A stretch of 15,184 nt of DNA from Candidatus Hecatellales archaeon (GTDB lineage: Archaea; Thermoproteota; Bathyarchaeia; Hecatellales; Hecatellaceae): contig QMYD01000008.1 of assembly GCA_003662485.1 (NCBI GenBank), positions 1-15,184 of the forward strand, given 5' to 3'. Position 1 is the first letter of the stretch; each line of letters opens with the position of its first letter. The notes below the pieces were generated by a model. It saw nothing but the letters and a program-made list of their open reading frames with translations, was not told the origin of the DNA and did no database searches. Of this stretch, positions 7,263-13,555 are shown one piece after another. The translations under genes and the position numbers were made by a program.

Positions 7263-7603
7263 GCTGGCTTGAGCTTCCCAGCCTAGCCCTCTTGCTCATA
7301 GGGGTTTTCTGCGCCAATGTTGGAGCTTTAGGCCTGCTAAGGTTTCCCGATGTTTTCGTGAGGTCTCATGCTGCAACGGTTTCCACTATTGGTGGAAGCG
7401 TTGTCTCCATTTTCGGCTTAGCCATTGCTGGAAGCCAGCTTGGAGCAGCCTTCCCCGCCAAGGCTATTCTAACAGCCCTAATAATCCTGTTTACTTCTCC
7501 AACAGGAACCCATGCCATTCTTAAGGCAGCCCACAAGAGTAGGGTGCCCATGTGGCCTAAAACCTTCTGCGACCTGCTAAGGGAGGAGGAAAAAGATGGC
7601 TGA
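7259..7603 (+). CDS. mnhG: Mrp/Mbh antiporter subunit G (MnhG / MbhC-like)
   Basis: 114 residues with three membrane segments (about 5-27, 41-58 and 65-80). LLRFPDVFVRSHAAT (26-40) and FTSPTGTHAI (78-87) are the MrpG signatures. The reading frame is open further upstream to 7043, but that part overlaps mnhF in another frame and is not MrpG-like. TTG 7259 overlaps the mnhF stop as TTGA, has a G-rich GGAGG at 7243-7247, and gives the expected N-terminus. The charged C-terminal tail overlaps the start of the next gene by 8 nt. Confidence 0.9.
   Translation: MSWLELPSLALLLIGVFCANVGALGLLRFPDVFVRSHAATVSTIGGSVVSIFGLAIAGSQLGAAFPAKAILTALIILFTSPTGTHAILKAAHKSRVPMWPKTFCDLLREEEKDG
7584..7589 (+). promoter_or_regulatory. 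Shine-Dalgarno site for the MbhD/MbhE fusion gene
   Basis: AGGAGG lies within a GGGAGGAGGA run at the end of mnhG, 6 nt before the ATG at 7596. It supports that start despite the 8-nt overlap with mnhG. Confidence 0.7.
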
Positions 7604-8147
7604 AGGCTTAGGTTTCACCCTCCTATTCAACCTATTCCTAATTTTAAGCGTGGTTTTAGCTGTCATAGTGGTTGAGCTTAGAAACCTCCTTTACGCTGCT
7701 ATCGTGGCGGGCTTCTACGGGCTGGTCATAGCCGTCCTCTACTTCCTCCTTCAAGCTCCCGATATCGCCTTAACGCAGGTAGTGGTTGGGGTAGGCCTTC
7801 AAACAGCCCTCCTAGTGATAGCCATCTCAAAAACCTTGAGGGTGGAGGAGGGTAGTAGAGGGTTGAGGTTTTCCATGGTGTGGCTAATCTTCCTCTTAGC
7901 CGTAATCCTCATCTTCACGGTAGCCTACGATTTCCCCGGCTTCGGCCAGCCGGTGGGGAGGGTAGGCCAGTACTATGTTGAAAACGTTTTGAGGGATGTT
8001 GGAGCCTGGAATGCTGTTGGAGCCATAGTCTGGGATTACAGGGGCTACGACACTCTTGGGGAAACCCTCGTCCTCTTCACAGCCATAATTGTCGCGCTGG
8101 TGGTGTTTAGGCATGCCCACGGAAAAGGGGATGAGCCTAATCGTTAG
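7596..8147 (+). CDS. MbhD-MbhE fusion (equivalent of MrpA C-terminal region, DUF4040-type)
   Basis: 183 residues containing two units that are separate genes in Thermococcales Mbh and the C-terminal part of MrpA in bacteria. Residues 10-80 are MbhD-like: three membrane segments with QAPDIALTQVVVG (53-65). The position after ALT, Glu in many homologs, is Gln61 here; Gln also occurs in the family as I recall. Residues 95-175 are MbhE-like, with one segment, a loop containing AWNAVGAIVWDYRGYDTLGE (137-156), and a final segment ending in FRHAHGKGD. The NuoL-like N-terminal half of MrpA is absent from this operon. The gene overlaps mnhG by 8 nt and mnhB by 17 nt. Confidence 0.88.
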   Translation: MAEGLGFTLLFNLFLILSVVLAVIVVELRNLLYAAIVAGFYGLVIAVLYFLLQAPDIALTQVVVGVGLQTALLVIAISKTLRVEEGSRGLRFSMVWLIFLLAVILIFTVAYDFPGFGQPVGRVGQYYVENVLRDVGAWNAVGAIVWDYRGYDTLGETLVLFTAIIVALVVFRHAHGKGDEPNR

Positions 8148-8559
8148 AACGGTGGCCAGGCTTCTGGCGCCAGTGATGCTGCTGGTAGCAGCCTACATAG
8201 TCCTTCACGGCCATATTACGCATGGGGGAGGCTTCCAGGGTGGCGTACTTGTCTCCTGCACCCTTCTCCTTTTAATCATCGCCTTCGGCGTCGACTACGT
8301 GGAAGCTAAGGTAACCTTCAATTTCGGCCAGGTTTTTAGGAGTGCTGGGGCTACCGCCATAATCCTCGTAGCCCTCGTAGGCCTAGTTTTCGGCTTCTGG
8401 TTTTTCAAGAATGTTGGGGTGTACCCTTACGGCTTTCCAGGAGAGGTTTTCAGCGCTGGAAGCCTTACCCTCTACAACCTTGCGGAAATGGCGAATGTTT
8501 CAGCCAGCTTCCTCGTGGCTTTCTACGTTCTCATCAGGTTTAGGAGGCGTGGGAAATGA
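8131..8559 (+). CDS. mnhB: Mrp/Mbh antiporter subunit B (MnhB / MbhF-like)
   Basis: 142 residues. MSLIVRTVARLLAP followed by HGHITHGGGFQGGV (26-39) is the hallmark N-terminus of MrpB. Four membrane segments are visible (about 9-25, 36-50, 66-85 and 112-134). The frame is open upstream, with ATG 8113 also available. ATG 8131 gives the canonical N-terminus and follows a purine-rich GGAAAAGGGG, so it is preferred. It overlaps the preceding gene by 17 nt, and its stop overlaps mnhC as ATGA. MrpB is a membrane subunit of the Na+/H+ antiporter complex. Confidence 0.92.
   Translation: MSLIVRTVARLLAPVMLLVAAYIVLHGHITHGGGFQGGVLVSCTLLLLIIAFGVDYVEAKVTFNFGQVFRSAGATAIILVALVGLVFGFWFFKNVGVYPYGFPGEVFSAGSLTLYNLAEMANVSASFLVAFYVLIRFRRRGK
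8542..8547 (+). promoter_or_regulatory. Shine-Dalgarno site for mnhC
   Basis: AGGAGG inside the last codons of mnhB, 8 nt before the ATG at 8556. The spacing is identical to that at the mnhE/F and mnhC/D junctions. Confidence 0.8.
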
Positions 8560-8930
8560 GTTTCGAGGCAAACTTCCCTTACATCGTATGCATGCTACTC
8601 GTCAGCATAGGCCTATACTGCATCCTCTGCAAGAAAAACCTAATAAAGATAATCTTGGGCTTCATCATTCTGAGCGATGGGGTTAACCTTTTCTTTATAG
8701 CCCTCGGCTACAAGGCTCATGGTATACCGCCCATCCTCCACGAGGAAACCTTCCAGCATGGGCTTGAATACTTTTATAGGGCTGCGGTTGACCCCCTACC
8801 CCAAGCCTTCGTTCTAACAGCCATCGTAATCAGCATGGGGGTGGTTACCGCTGCCCTGGCTTTAGCCGTAAAAATCTACCAGCTCTATGGCACCCTTGAA
8901 ACCACGAAGATTAGGAGGCTGAAGCACTGA
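8556..8930 (+). CDS. mnhC: Mrp/Mbh antiporter subunit C (MnhC / MbhG-like, NuoK homolog)
   Basis: 124 residues with three membrane segments (about 6-22, 27-47 and 85-108). IKIILGFIILSDGVNLFFIA (about 28-47) and DPLPQAFVLTAIVISMGVVTAALAL are characteristic of MrpC/NuoK-type subunits. The loop between segments 2 and 3 (HGIPPILHEETFQHGLEYF) is longer than in NuoK. ATG 8556 overlaps the mnhB stop (ATGA) and has AGGAGG 8 nt upstream. NuoK-like subunits form part of the ion path next to the large MrpD-type channel. Confidence 0.92.
   Translation: MSFEANFPYIVCMLLVSIGLYCILCKKNLIKIILGFIILSDGVNLFFIALGYKAHGIPPILHEETFQHGLEYFYRAAVDPLPQAFVLTAIVISMGVVTAALALAVKIYQLYGTLETTKIRRLKH
8913..8918 (+). promoter_or_regulatory. 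Shine-Dalgarno site deciding a CTG start for mnhD
   Basis: AGGAGG at the end of mnhC stands exactly 8 nt before CTG 8927, and that CTG overlaps the mnhC stop as CTGA. The GTG at 8951 is 32 nt away and has no purine-rich sequence of its own. Confidence 0.65.
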
Positions 8931-10453
8931 TACCAGCCCAATGGCTCCCCGTGGGCTGCATAGTTTTACCTTTGGCCGCAGGAGTAGTCCTGATCCTCCT
9001 TGGAGCCTATACCTCGTCTAGGTTTCAGGCTAGCGTGGCGGTTGGAGCCTCAGCCGCAACCATGGCTATGTCGCTTCTGCTTCTCTTTGAAACCCTTAAG
9101 GGGAATATAGTGGTCCATAAGATGGCGGGGTGGAGTGCTCCAGTAGGCATAATCCTGGTGGTCGACGGCTTCAACGCCTTTATTGCCTCCATAATCGTGG
9201 GGGTAGTGCTTGCCGCAGCCGTCTTCTCAATTGGATATATGCGGGGTGAAGCCTCGCTCAACTATTACTATGCGCTGGTTATGCTCATGCTTGGGGGGAT
9301 GATGGGGGTTGTCCTCACTGGCGACCTTTTCAACCTTTTCGTTTTCCTAGAAGTAATGAGCATTTCAGCCTATGGGCTTGTGGCCTTCAAATCTTATGAG
9401 ATGGAGCCCTTGGAGGCTAGCTTCAAATACTTGATTATGGGTGGTACGGCTACAACCATTATCCTTCTTGGTGTAGCCCTCATCTACGGGGCTGTTGGAA
9501 CCGTTAACCTCGCCGACATAGCCTGCAGGCTTAGGAGTGGAAGCCTCCTCCCAGGGGTGAGCGGAAGCCTTGTCCTCCCTGTAAGCCTCGCCCTACTGGT
9601 TACGGGGTTTGGGTTGAAGGCAGCCGTGTTCCCCCTGCACACCTGGCTTCCAGACGCCCATCCAGCTGCCCCCTCCCCGATAAGCGCCATCCTCTCAGGC
9701 GTAACCATCAAGGTTGGAGTCTACGCACTCTTCAGAATTCTCTTCGTTATACCGTTAAACGTGGATTTCGCCTTCGCTGTAGCGGTGCTCAGCGTTTTAA
9801 CCATGACGGTTGGAAACGTTATGGCCATGCTTCAAACAGATATTAAGAGGCTTCTCGCCTTCAGCAGCATAGCCAACATAGGCTATATTCTCTTAGCGTT
9901 ATCCGTCGGCCTTAGCGGTGGAACCTACGGAGTCTACGGTTTAACCTCAGGCCTGCTCCACGTTCTAAACCACGCCATCATGAAGGGGCTCCTCTTCCTC
10001 ACGGCTGGAGCCATTGTTCACGCCGCTGGAACGAGAAACTTGGAGGAGTTGGTGGGCATAGGCCACAGGATGAAAGCCACGGCGATAATCCTTGTGATAG
10101 GTGTGCTCGCCATGGCTGGGGTTCCCCCCTTCAACGGCTTCATCAGCGAATTCTCCATCCTCCTAGCAGCCTTGGGGGCTGGAATGGGATTCTTCGCAGC
10201 CCTAATGCTTGCCAACATTCTTCTAGCCTTCTCCTACTACCTCCGCCTCCTCTACATCCTCGTATGGCAGGCTCCCAGGGAAAGCTTAAGCACGGTTAGG
10301 GATCCATCCCCCTCCATGATCCTGCCCATGAGCGTGTTAGCCTCCCTCTGCATAGTTTTCGGCGTGTGGCCTCAGCCAGTCCTCATGCTCTCCCACCACG
10401 CCGCTCTATCCCTGCTAAACCTGAACGGCTACATTGCAGCCTCCCTATCCTAA
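8927..10453 (+). CDS. mnhD: Mrp/Mbh antiporter subunit D (MnhD / MbhH-like, NuoN/NuoM homolog)
   Basis: 508 residues from CTG 8927, or 500 from the conventional GTG 8951. This is the large proton-translocating subunit with about 14 membrane segments. Using numbering from GTG: the conserved Glu in FNLFVFLEVMSISAYG is E134; GFGLKAAVFPLHTWLPDAHP carries K223 and H230; ILSGVTIKVGVYAL carries K254; and KRLLAFSSIANIGYILL and LNHAIMKGLLFL are present. All key channel residues are retained, so it should be functional. I chose CTG because it repeats the AGGAGG-8 nt-NTGA arrangement of the other junctions and adds IPAQWLP, a typical MrpD-like beginning. It is the last gene of the operon; no MrpA NuoL-like gene or hydrogenase gene follows. 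Confidence 0.93.
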   Translation: MIPAQWLPVGCIVLPLAAGVVLILLGAYTSSRFQASVAVGASAATMAMSLLLLFETLKGNIVVHKMAGWSAPVGIILVVDGFNAFIASIIVGVVLAAAVFSIGYMRGEASLNYYYALVMLMLGGMMGVVLTGDLFNLFVFLEVMSISAYGLVAFKSYEMEPLEASFKYLIMGGTATTIILLGVALIYGAVGTVNLADIACRLRSGSLLPGVSGSLVLPVSLALLVTGFGLKAAVFPLHTWLPDAHPAAPSPISAILSGVTIKVGVYALFRILFVIPLNVDFAFAVAVLSVLTMTVGNVMAMLQTDIKRLLAFSSIANIGYILLALSVGLSGGTYGVYGLTSGLLHVLNHAIMKGLLFLTAGAIVHAAGTRNLEELVGIGHRMKATAIILVIGVLAMAGVPPFNGFISEFSILLAALGAGMGFFAALMLANILLAFSYYLRLLYILVWQAPRESLSTVRDPSPSMILPMSVLASLCIVFGVWPQPVLMLSHHAALSLLNLNGYIAASLS

Positions 10454-10455
10454 CG

Positions 10456-10466
10456 CTTAAGTTTAG
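10456..10466 (+). promoter_or_regulatory. Putative TATA box for cofE
   Basis: CTTAAGTTTAG lies directly after the mnhD stop, about 30-35 nt before the cofE ATG at 10493. This suggests cofE has its own promoter with a short leader, though read-through from the antiporter operon is also possible. Confidence 0.4.
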
Positions 10467-10492
10467 GGTTAGCTAGGTATGGTTGAGGCCTC

Positions 10493-11269
10493 ATGGTCTC
10501 TTGGGGGAAGAGTCTGAGGCTTGAGGTTATCGGCGTTCAGGGAATCCCGCTGATTAAGCGTGGAGACAACATTGCCAGGCTACTCGTGGAAGCCCTTAAG
10601 CGGATGGGTGAAAACCTGCGGGATGGAGATGTCGTCGTGGTCTCCCAGGTTATCGTTTCTAAGGCTGAGGGTAGGGTGGTGAAGCTTAAGGATGTGAAGC
10701 CTTCTCTGAGGGCTAGGGTTATGGCTGAAAGGCTTGGAAGAGAGGCTGAAGTGGTTGAACTCATCCTCAGGGAGGCTGAGGAGGTTTTAAGGTTTAGGGA
10801 TGGCCACCTCATTACGAGGACTAGGCAGGGCTATGTCTGCGCCAATTCGGCTGTCGACCTTTCAAATGTTTCGGGAGGGGATGCAGCCTCCCTTCTACCC
10901 TTAGACCCAGACCTCTCAGCAGAGAAGATTAGAAAGGAAATCCGTAAACTCACGGGGAGGAAGGTTGCAGTTATAATTTCAGACACCTTTGGGAGGCCTT
11001 TTAGGCTGGGTCAGGTTAACGTAGCCCTAGGCGTTTCAGGAATGGAGCCCATCCATGATAGGAGGGGTGAAAAAGACCTCTACGGGAGAAAGCTCCAAGT
11101 GAAGGAGATAGCAGTGGCAGATGAGCTTGCCTCCGCAGCTGAACTCGTAATGGGGGAGGCTGACGAAGGTATACCCATAGCCATCATCCGTGGATATAAG
11201 TATAAGCGTAGTAGGAGGCCTGGTGGGAGGAGGCTTATAAGGCCGGGGGAGAAGGACCTATTTCTCTAA
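10493..11269 (+). CDS. cofE: Coenzyme F420-0:L-glutamate ligase
   Basis: 258 residues, the single-domain archaeal length. CofE adds L-glutamate residues to F420-0 with GTP, giving polyglutamylated F420 in the cytoplasm. Visible family motifs are GVQGIPLIKRGDNIARL (14-30), DGDVVVVSQVIVSKAEGR (44-61), CANSAVDLSNV (116-126) and IISDTFGRPFRLGQVNVALG (161-180). DLYGRKLQVKEIAVADELASAAELVMGEADEGIP (195-228) contains likely metal and nucleotide contacts. D164 in SDTFGRP is a likely metal ligand. ATG 10493 is the first good start, 39 nt after mnhD. Its presence implies the organism makes F420. The 3' end overlaps by 12 nt the end of the convergent 51-residue gene. Confidence 0.95.
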   Translation: MVSWGKSLRLEVIGVQGIPLIKRGDNIARLLVEALKRMGENLRDGDVVVVSQVIVSKAEGRVVKLKDVKPSLRARVMAERLGREAEVVELILREAEEVLRFRDGHLITRTRQGYVCANSAVDLSNVSGGDAASLLPLDPDLSAEKIRKEIRKLTGRKVAVIISDTFGRPFRLGQVNVALGVSGMEPIHDRRGEKDLYGRKLQVKEIAVADELASAAELVMGEADEGIPIAIIRGYKYKRSRRPGGRRLIRPGEKDLFL

Positions 11270-11413
11270 CTTCCAAAGCTTCACCGTTATGGAGGTAGGC
11301 TTCTCAGGAAGCCTCTTCAAAGGTGAAATCATTCCGAGGATGATGGAGGCCACCATACTCCTAACGAAGGGGTTTAAGGGTATCTCCTCCCCGTCGACTT
11401 GAAGCTTAACCAT
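11258..11413 (-). CDS. Small conserved-looking protein of unknown function (51 aa)
   Basis: The frame is open from 11467, but the part before ATG 11413 lies inside lysJ. Starting at ATG 11413-11411 gives 51 residues, 14 nt after the lysJ stop, with a GGTGA about 4 nt upstream. The protein is MVKLQVDGEEIPLNPFV, then a hydrophobic-amphipathic stretch (about 18-31, SMVASIILGMIS), then a basic tail with SITVKLWK, looking like beta-helix-beta. I have a general recollection of short archaeal proteins with an IPLNPFV...GM(V/I)S pattern but cannot name a family. It has no cysteines and no EDWGE terminus, so it is not the carrier LysW. It probably shares the lysZ-lysJ transcript. Confidence 0.6.
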   Translation of the reverse strand: MVKLQVDGEEIPLNPFVRSMVASIILGMISPLKRLPEKPTSITVKLWKLEK

Positions 11414-11427
11414 CCATTCACCATTCT

Positions 11428-12675
11428 TCAACTCTTCAGCCTCTCCCTTTCCATGATTTCCGTGCACTCTTCAAGCTTAGCTGCTACGTATTCTATTTGG
11501 TCTTCGGTTATGGAGACTGGGGGTAGAAACCTTAGAATTCTCGTTCCAGAGCTTAGGGCTATTACGCCTCTCTGGAGGAGGCCCTGTAGAACGTCGAGGA
11601 TGTCGAAGCGGTATTCGACGGCGAGCATGAGGCCTAACCCCCTAACCTCCCGTACCACCCTATACTTTTCCGCAAGCCTGGAAAGGAAGCCCTTAAACAG
11701 TTTTCCAAGCCTTTCAGCCCTCTCCCAAAGCCTCCCCTCAATCAGCACGTCGATGGTGGCTGAAGCTGCAGCGCAGGCCAGGGGGTTACCGCTGAAGGTG
11801 CTTGAATGCTCGCCTATGCTTAGGCTTTCCAAGATTTCATTCTTAGCGAGAGTTATGCCTATGGGAACCCCGCTTCCAGCAGCCTTAGCCAGGCAGATAA
11901 TGTCTGGAACCACGTTCCAATGCTGGTAGGCGAAAAGTTTCCCTGTTCTACCGAAGCCTGTTTGAATTTCGTCGAAGATGAGGACGATGCCGTGGCGATC
12001 GCAGATTTCCCTAAGCTGGGCTAGGTAGCCTTCAGGAGCCACGTATACGCCTCCCTCCCCCTGAATGGGCTCCACAATAACGGCTGCCGTGTCGCTTGTT
12101 ATAGCCTCCTCCACCTTCTCAGCCTTCCCGTAGGGGACAAAGCGCACTCCTGCGAGGAGCGGCTCAAAGGAGGCCCGATACTTCGGATTCCATGTGGCTG
12201 AGAGGGCTCCCATCGTCTTCCCGTGGAACCCTCTCACCATGGCTATGAACTCCCGCTTCCCCGTATACTTCCTCGCAGCCTTCAAGGCGAATTCAACGGC
12301 CTCCGCCCCACTGTTGGAGAGAAAAACCCTTCCCAAGCCTTCTGGGGCTATGAGCTCAAGCCTCCTGAGCAGTTCAGCCCTAGCCTCAGCGTAAACAGAG
12401 CCATGGCAGGCTAGGAGCTTCTCAGCCTGAGCCTTTACGGCTTCGACTACTCTGGGGTGGCAGTGGCCTAGGAAGGCTGCACCATAACCCGCCATGCAGT
12501 CCACGTATTCCCTTCCATCAGCATCCCAGAGGATGGCATCCCTACCCCTAACAGCAACTATGGGGCGCCTCTGGAAGACTGGGGCGATCCACCTATCCTC
12601 AAGCCTAATTACCTCTTCACGTTTAACCAAGCCTTTTTCGCCCCGCTTAGGGTGTGATAAGGGTTCCAGCCTCAT
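11428..12675 (-). CDS. lysJ: LysW-aminoadipate semialdehyde / acetylornithine aminotransferase family
   Basis: 415 residues, class III PLP-dependent aminotransferase. PLP-binding motifs: NSGAEAVEFALKAAR (121-135), GFHGKT (149-154), EPIQGEGG (202-209), FDEIQTGFGRTG (234-245, D235) and the Schiff-base lysine K264 in CLAKAAGSGVPIG. HSSTFSGNPLACAAA (290-304) is typical. It overlaps lysZ, so it most likely transaminates the LysW-gamma-linked aminoadipate semialdehyde. In Sulfolobus the same enzyme also serves ornithine synthesis, and ArgD-type activity cannot be excluded. ATG 12675 gives a 29-nt overlap with lysZ. TTG 12630 (MVKREEVIRLEDRW...) would start 17 nt after the lysZ stop and is closer to usual LysJ N-termini, so residues 1-15 may not be translated. 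Confidence 0.88.
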   Translation of the reverse strand: MRLEPLSHPKRGEKGLVKREEVIRLEDRWIAPVFQRRPIVAVRGRDAILWDADGREYVDCMAGYGAAFLGHCHPRVVEAVKAQAEKLLACHGSVYAEARAELLRRLELIAPEGLGRVFLSNSGAEAVEFALKAARKYTGKREFIAMVRGFHGKTMGALSATWNPKYRASFEPLLAGVRFVPYGKAEKVEEAITSDTAAVIVEPIQGEGGVYVAPEGYLAQLREICDRHGIVLIFDEIQTGFGRTGKLFAYQHWNVVPDIICLAKAAGSGVPIGITLAKNEILESLSIGEHSSTFSGNPLACAAASATIDVLIEGRLWERAERLGKLFKGFLSRLAEKYRVVREVRGLGLMLAVEYRFDILDVLQGLLQRGVIALSSGTRILRFLPPVSITEDQIEYVAAKLEECTEIMERERLKS

Positions 12676-13447
12676 GGTGGAGGGCTGAGGTTACAGGTTT
12701 TTCACCCAGCCCATAAGTAATCACGACTTCCCTAACACCCATGCTGAGGGCTTCAAGGGCTGCGTAAACCTTACGCTTCATCCCATGCCCTATTCTTGGA
12801 AGCTCCTCCTCAGCCTCAAAGGAGCTTAACCTCTCCACGAGTTTCCCATCTAGGATTACACCCTCCACATCCGTGCAGTATACGAGGAGGCTAGCCTTTA
12901 GAGCTCCAGCTAGGTAGGCTGCAGCCCTATCGCTGTCCACGTTTAGGAGGTTGTATTCATCGTCTATGGCTATGGGAGCTACCACGGGCAAGTATCCAGC
13001 CTCTAGGAGGCTTCTAATAAGCCCGCTGTCAACCTCCTTAATCTTCCCAGTGTAGCCTCCATCTATGGCTATTCTCCGACCCCTATCATCTAGGACCACC
13101 AGCTTCTTCTTCCTTTCAGCCTTGAGCAGCATCCCATCGGCTCCACTCAGCCCGAGGGCTTTTATACCCCGAGCCTGGAGGGAGGCTACCAGCTGCTTGT
13201 TCACTTTTCCAGCCATAACCATGGTGTAGATTTCCATGGTTTCCCTATCCGTGTAGCGGCTTCTCATCCCGTCAGGCGAAACAATAAATTTCTGCTCTTT
13301 ACCCATCCGCTGGGCAACCTCGGTAACCAGGTCTGCCCCACCATGAACGAAAATTATGCTCCAATCCTTGGAGAGGGCTTCCAAGTCGCTGAGGATTCCT
13401 TCGGGGATTCCTCCCTCCCTAACCAGTCTTCCTCCAACCTTAACCAC
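12647..13447 (-). CDS. lysZ: LysW-aminoadipate (or LysW-glutamate) kinase
   Basis: 266 residues of the amino-acid kinase fold. It phosphorylates the carboxylate of a LysW-bound aminoadipate (lysine route) or glutamate (ornithine route). Visible motifs are the N-terminal VKVGGR, FVHGGAD (33-39), SPDGMRSRYTDRETMEIYTMVMAGKVNK (57-84), NLLNVDSDRAAAYLA (166-180) and GHGMKRKV (220-227). The RSRYTDRETMEI block is what I associate with LysZ rather than with classical bacterial ArgB. The start is GTG 13447, giving MVKVGG. The frame stays open a few codons upstream (CTG at 13468), and homologs often begin one or two residues earlier. It is the first gene of a lysZ-lysJ-small-protein unit. lysW, lysX and lysY are not in the window. 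Confidence 0.9.
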   Translation of the reverse strand: MVKVGGRLVREGGIPEGILSDLEALSKDWSIIFVHGGADLVTEVAQRMGKEQKFIVSPDGMRSRYTDRETMEIYTMVMAGKVNKQLVASLQARGIKALGLSGADGMLLKAERKKKLVVLDDRGRRIAIDGGYTGKIKEVDSGLIRSLLEAGYLPVVAPIAIDDEYNLLNVDSDRAAAYLAGALKASLLVYCTDVEGVILDGKLVERLSSFEAEEELPRIGHGMKRKVYAALEALSMGVREVVITYGLGEKPVTSALHHEAGTLITP

Positions 13448-13496
13448 GAGGATTTCCCTAGCGCTCAGCCTTTCTCACCAAACCCTCTCCAGCCAC

Positions 13497-13514
13497 TTAA
13501 CCCTTAACTTTAAC
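13497..13514 (-). promoter_or_regulatory. Putative TATA region for lysZ
   Basis: On the minus strand this reads GTTAAAGTTAAGGGTTAA, the most TATA-like stretch within 70 nt upstream of lysZ. A start 25 nt downstream would leave a leader of about 35 nt. The call is weak because the region has several A/T-rich words. Confidence 0.3.
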
Positions 13515-13530
13515 ATTCTCGAAGGAGGAG

Positions 13531-13546
13531 AAACCCTTAAAGGTTT
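13531..13546. repeat. Imperfect 16-bp palindrome between the MBL-fold gene and lysZ
   Basis: AAACCCTTAAAGGTTT has perfect 5-bp arms (AAACC/GGTTT) around a TTAA core, with one mismatched pair. It lies 9 nt past the stop of the upstream gene and about 85 nt before the lysZ start. Its size and form would suit an Lrp-type regulator site, or its core a second TATA box. It lacks a T-run, so a terminator is less likely. Confidence 0.3.
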
Positions 13547-13555
13547 CTGAAGATG

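Noticed and set aside
8089..8130. Longer start for mnhB
   Set aside because: The extra residues overlap the end of the preceding gene, and the family N-terminus MSLIVRTVARLLAP begins at ATG 8131 behind a purine-rich site.
11258..11413. LysW carrier protein as identity of the small gene
   Set aside because: Size and position are suggestive, but it has no cysteines for zinc and does not end in the Glu-containing EDWGE-like tail.
11411..11467. Extended start of the 51-residue protein inside lysJ
   Set aside because: The extension (MHGNHGKGEAEELKNGEW) is hydrophilic, lies within lysJ and has no ribosome site; ATG 11413 after the lysJ stop is better placed.
11399..11929. 176-codon plus-strand frame opposite lysJ
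   Set aside because: Ser/Leu-rich antisense translation without motifs; lysJ on the other strand has every PLP motif.
13448..13555. Rho-independent-type terminator after the MBL-fold gene
   Set aside because: The palindrome at 13531-13546 has only 5-bp A/T-rich arms and no T-run on the minus strand.
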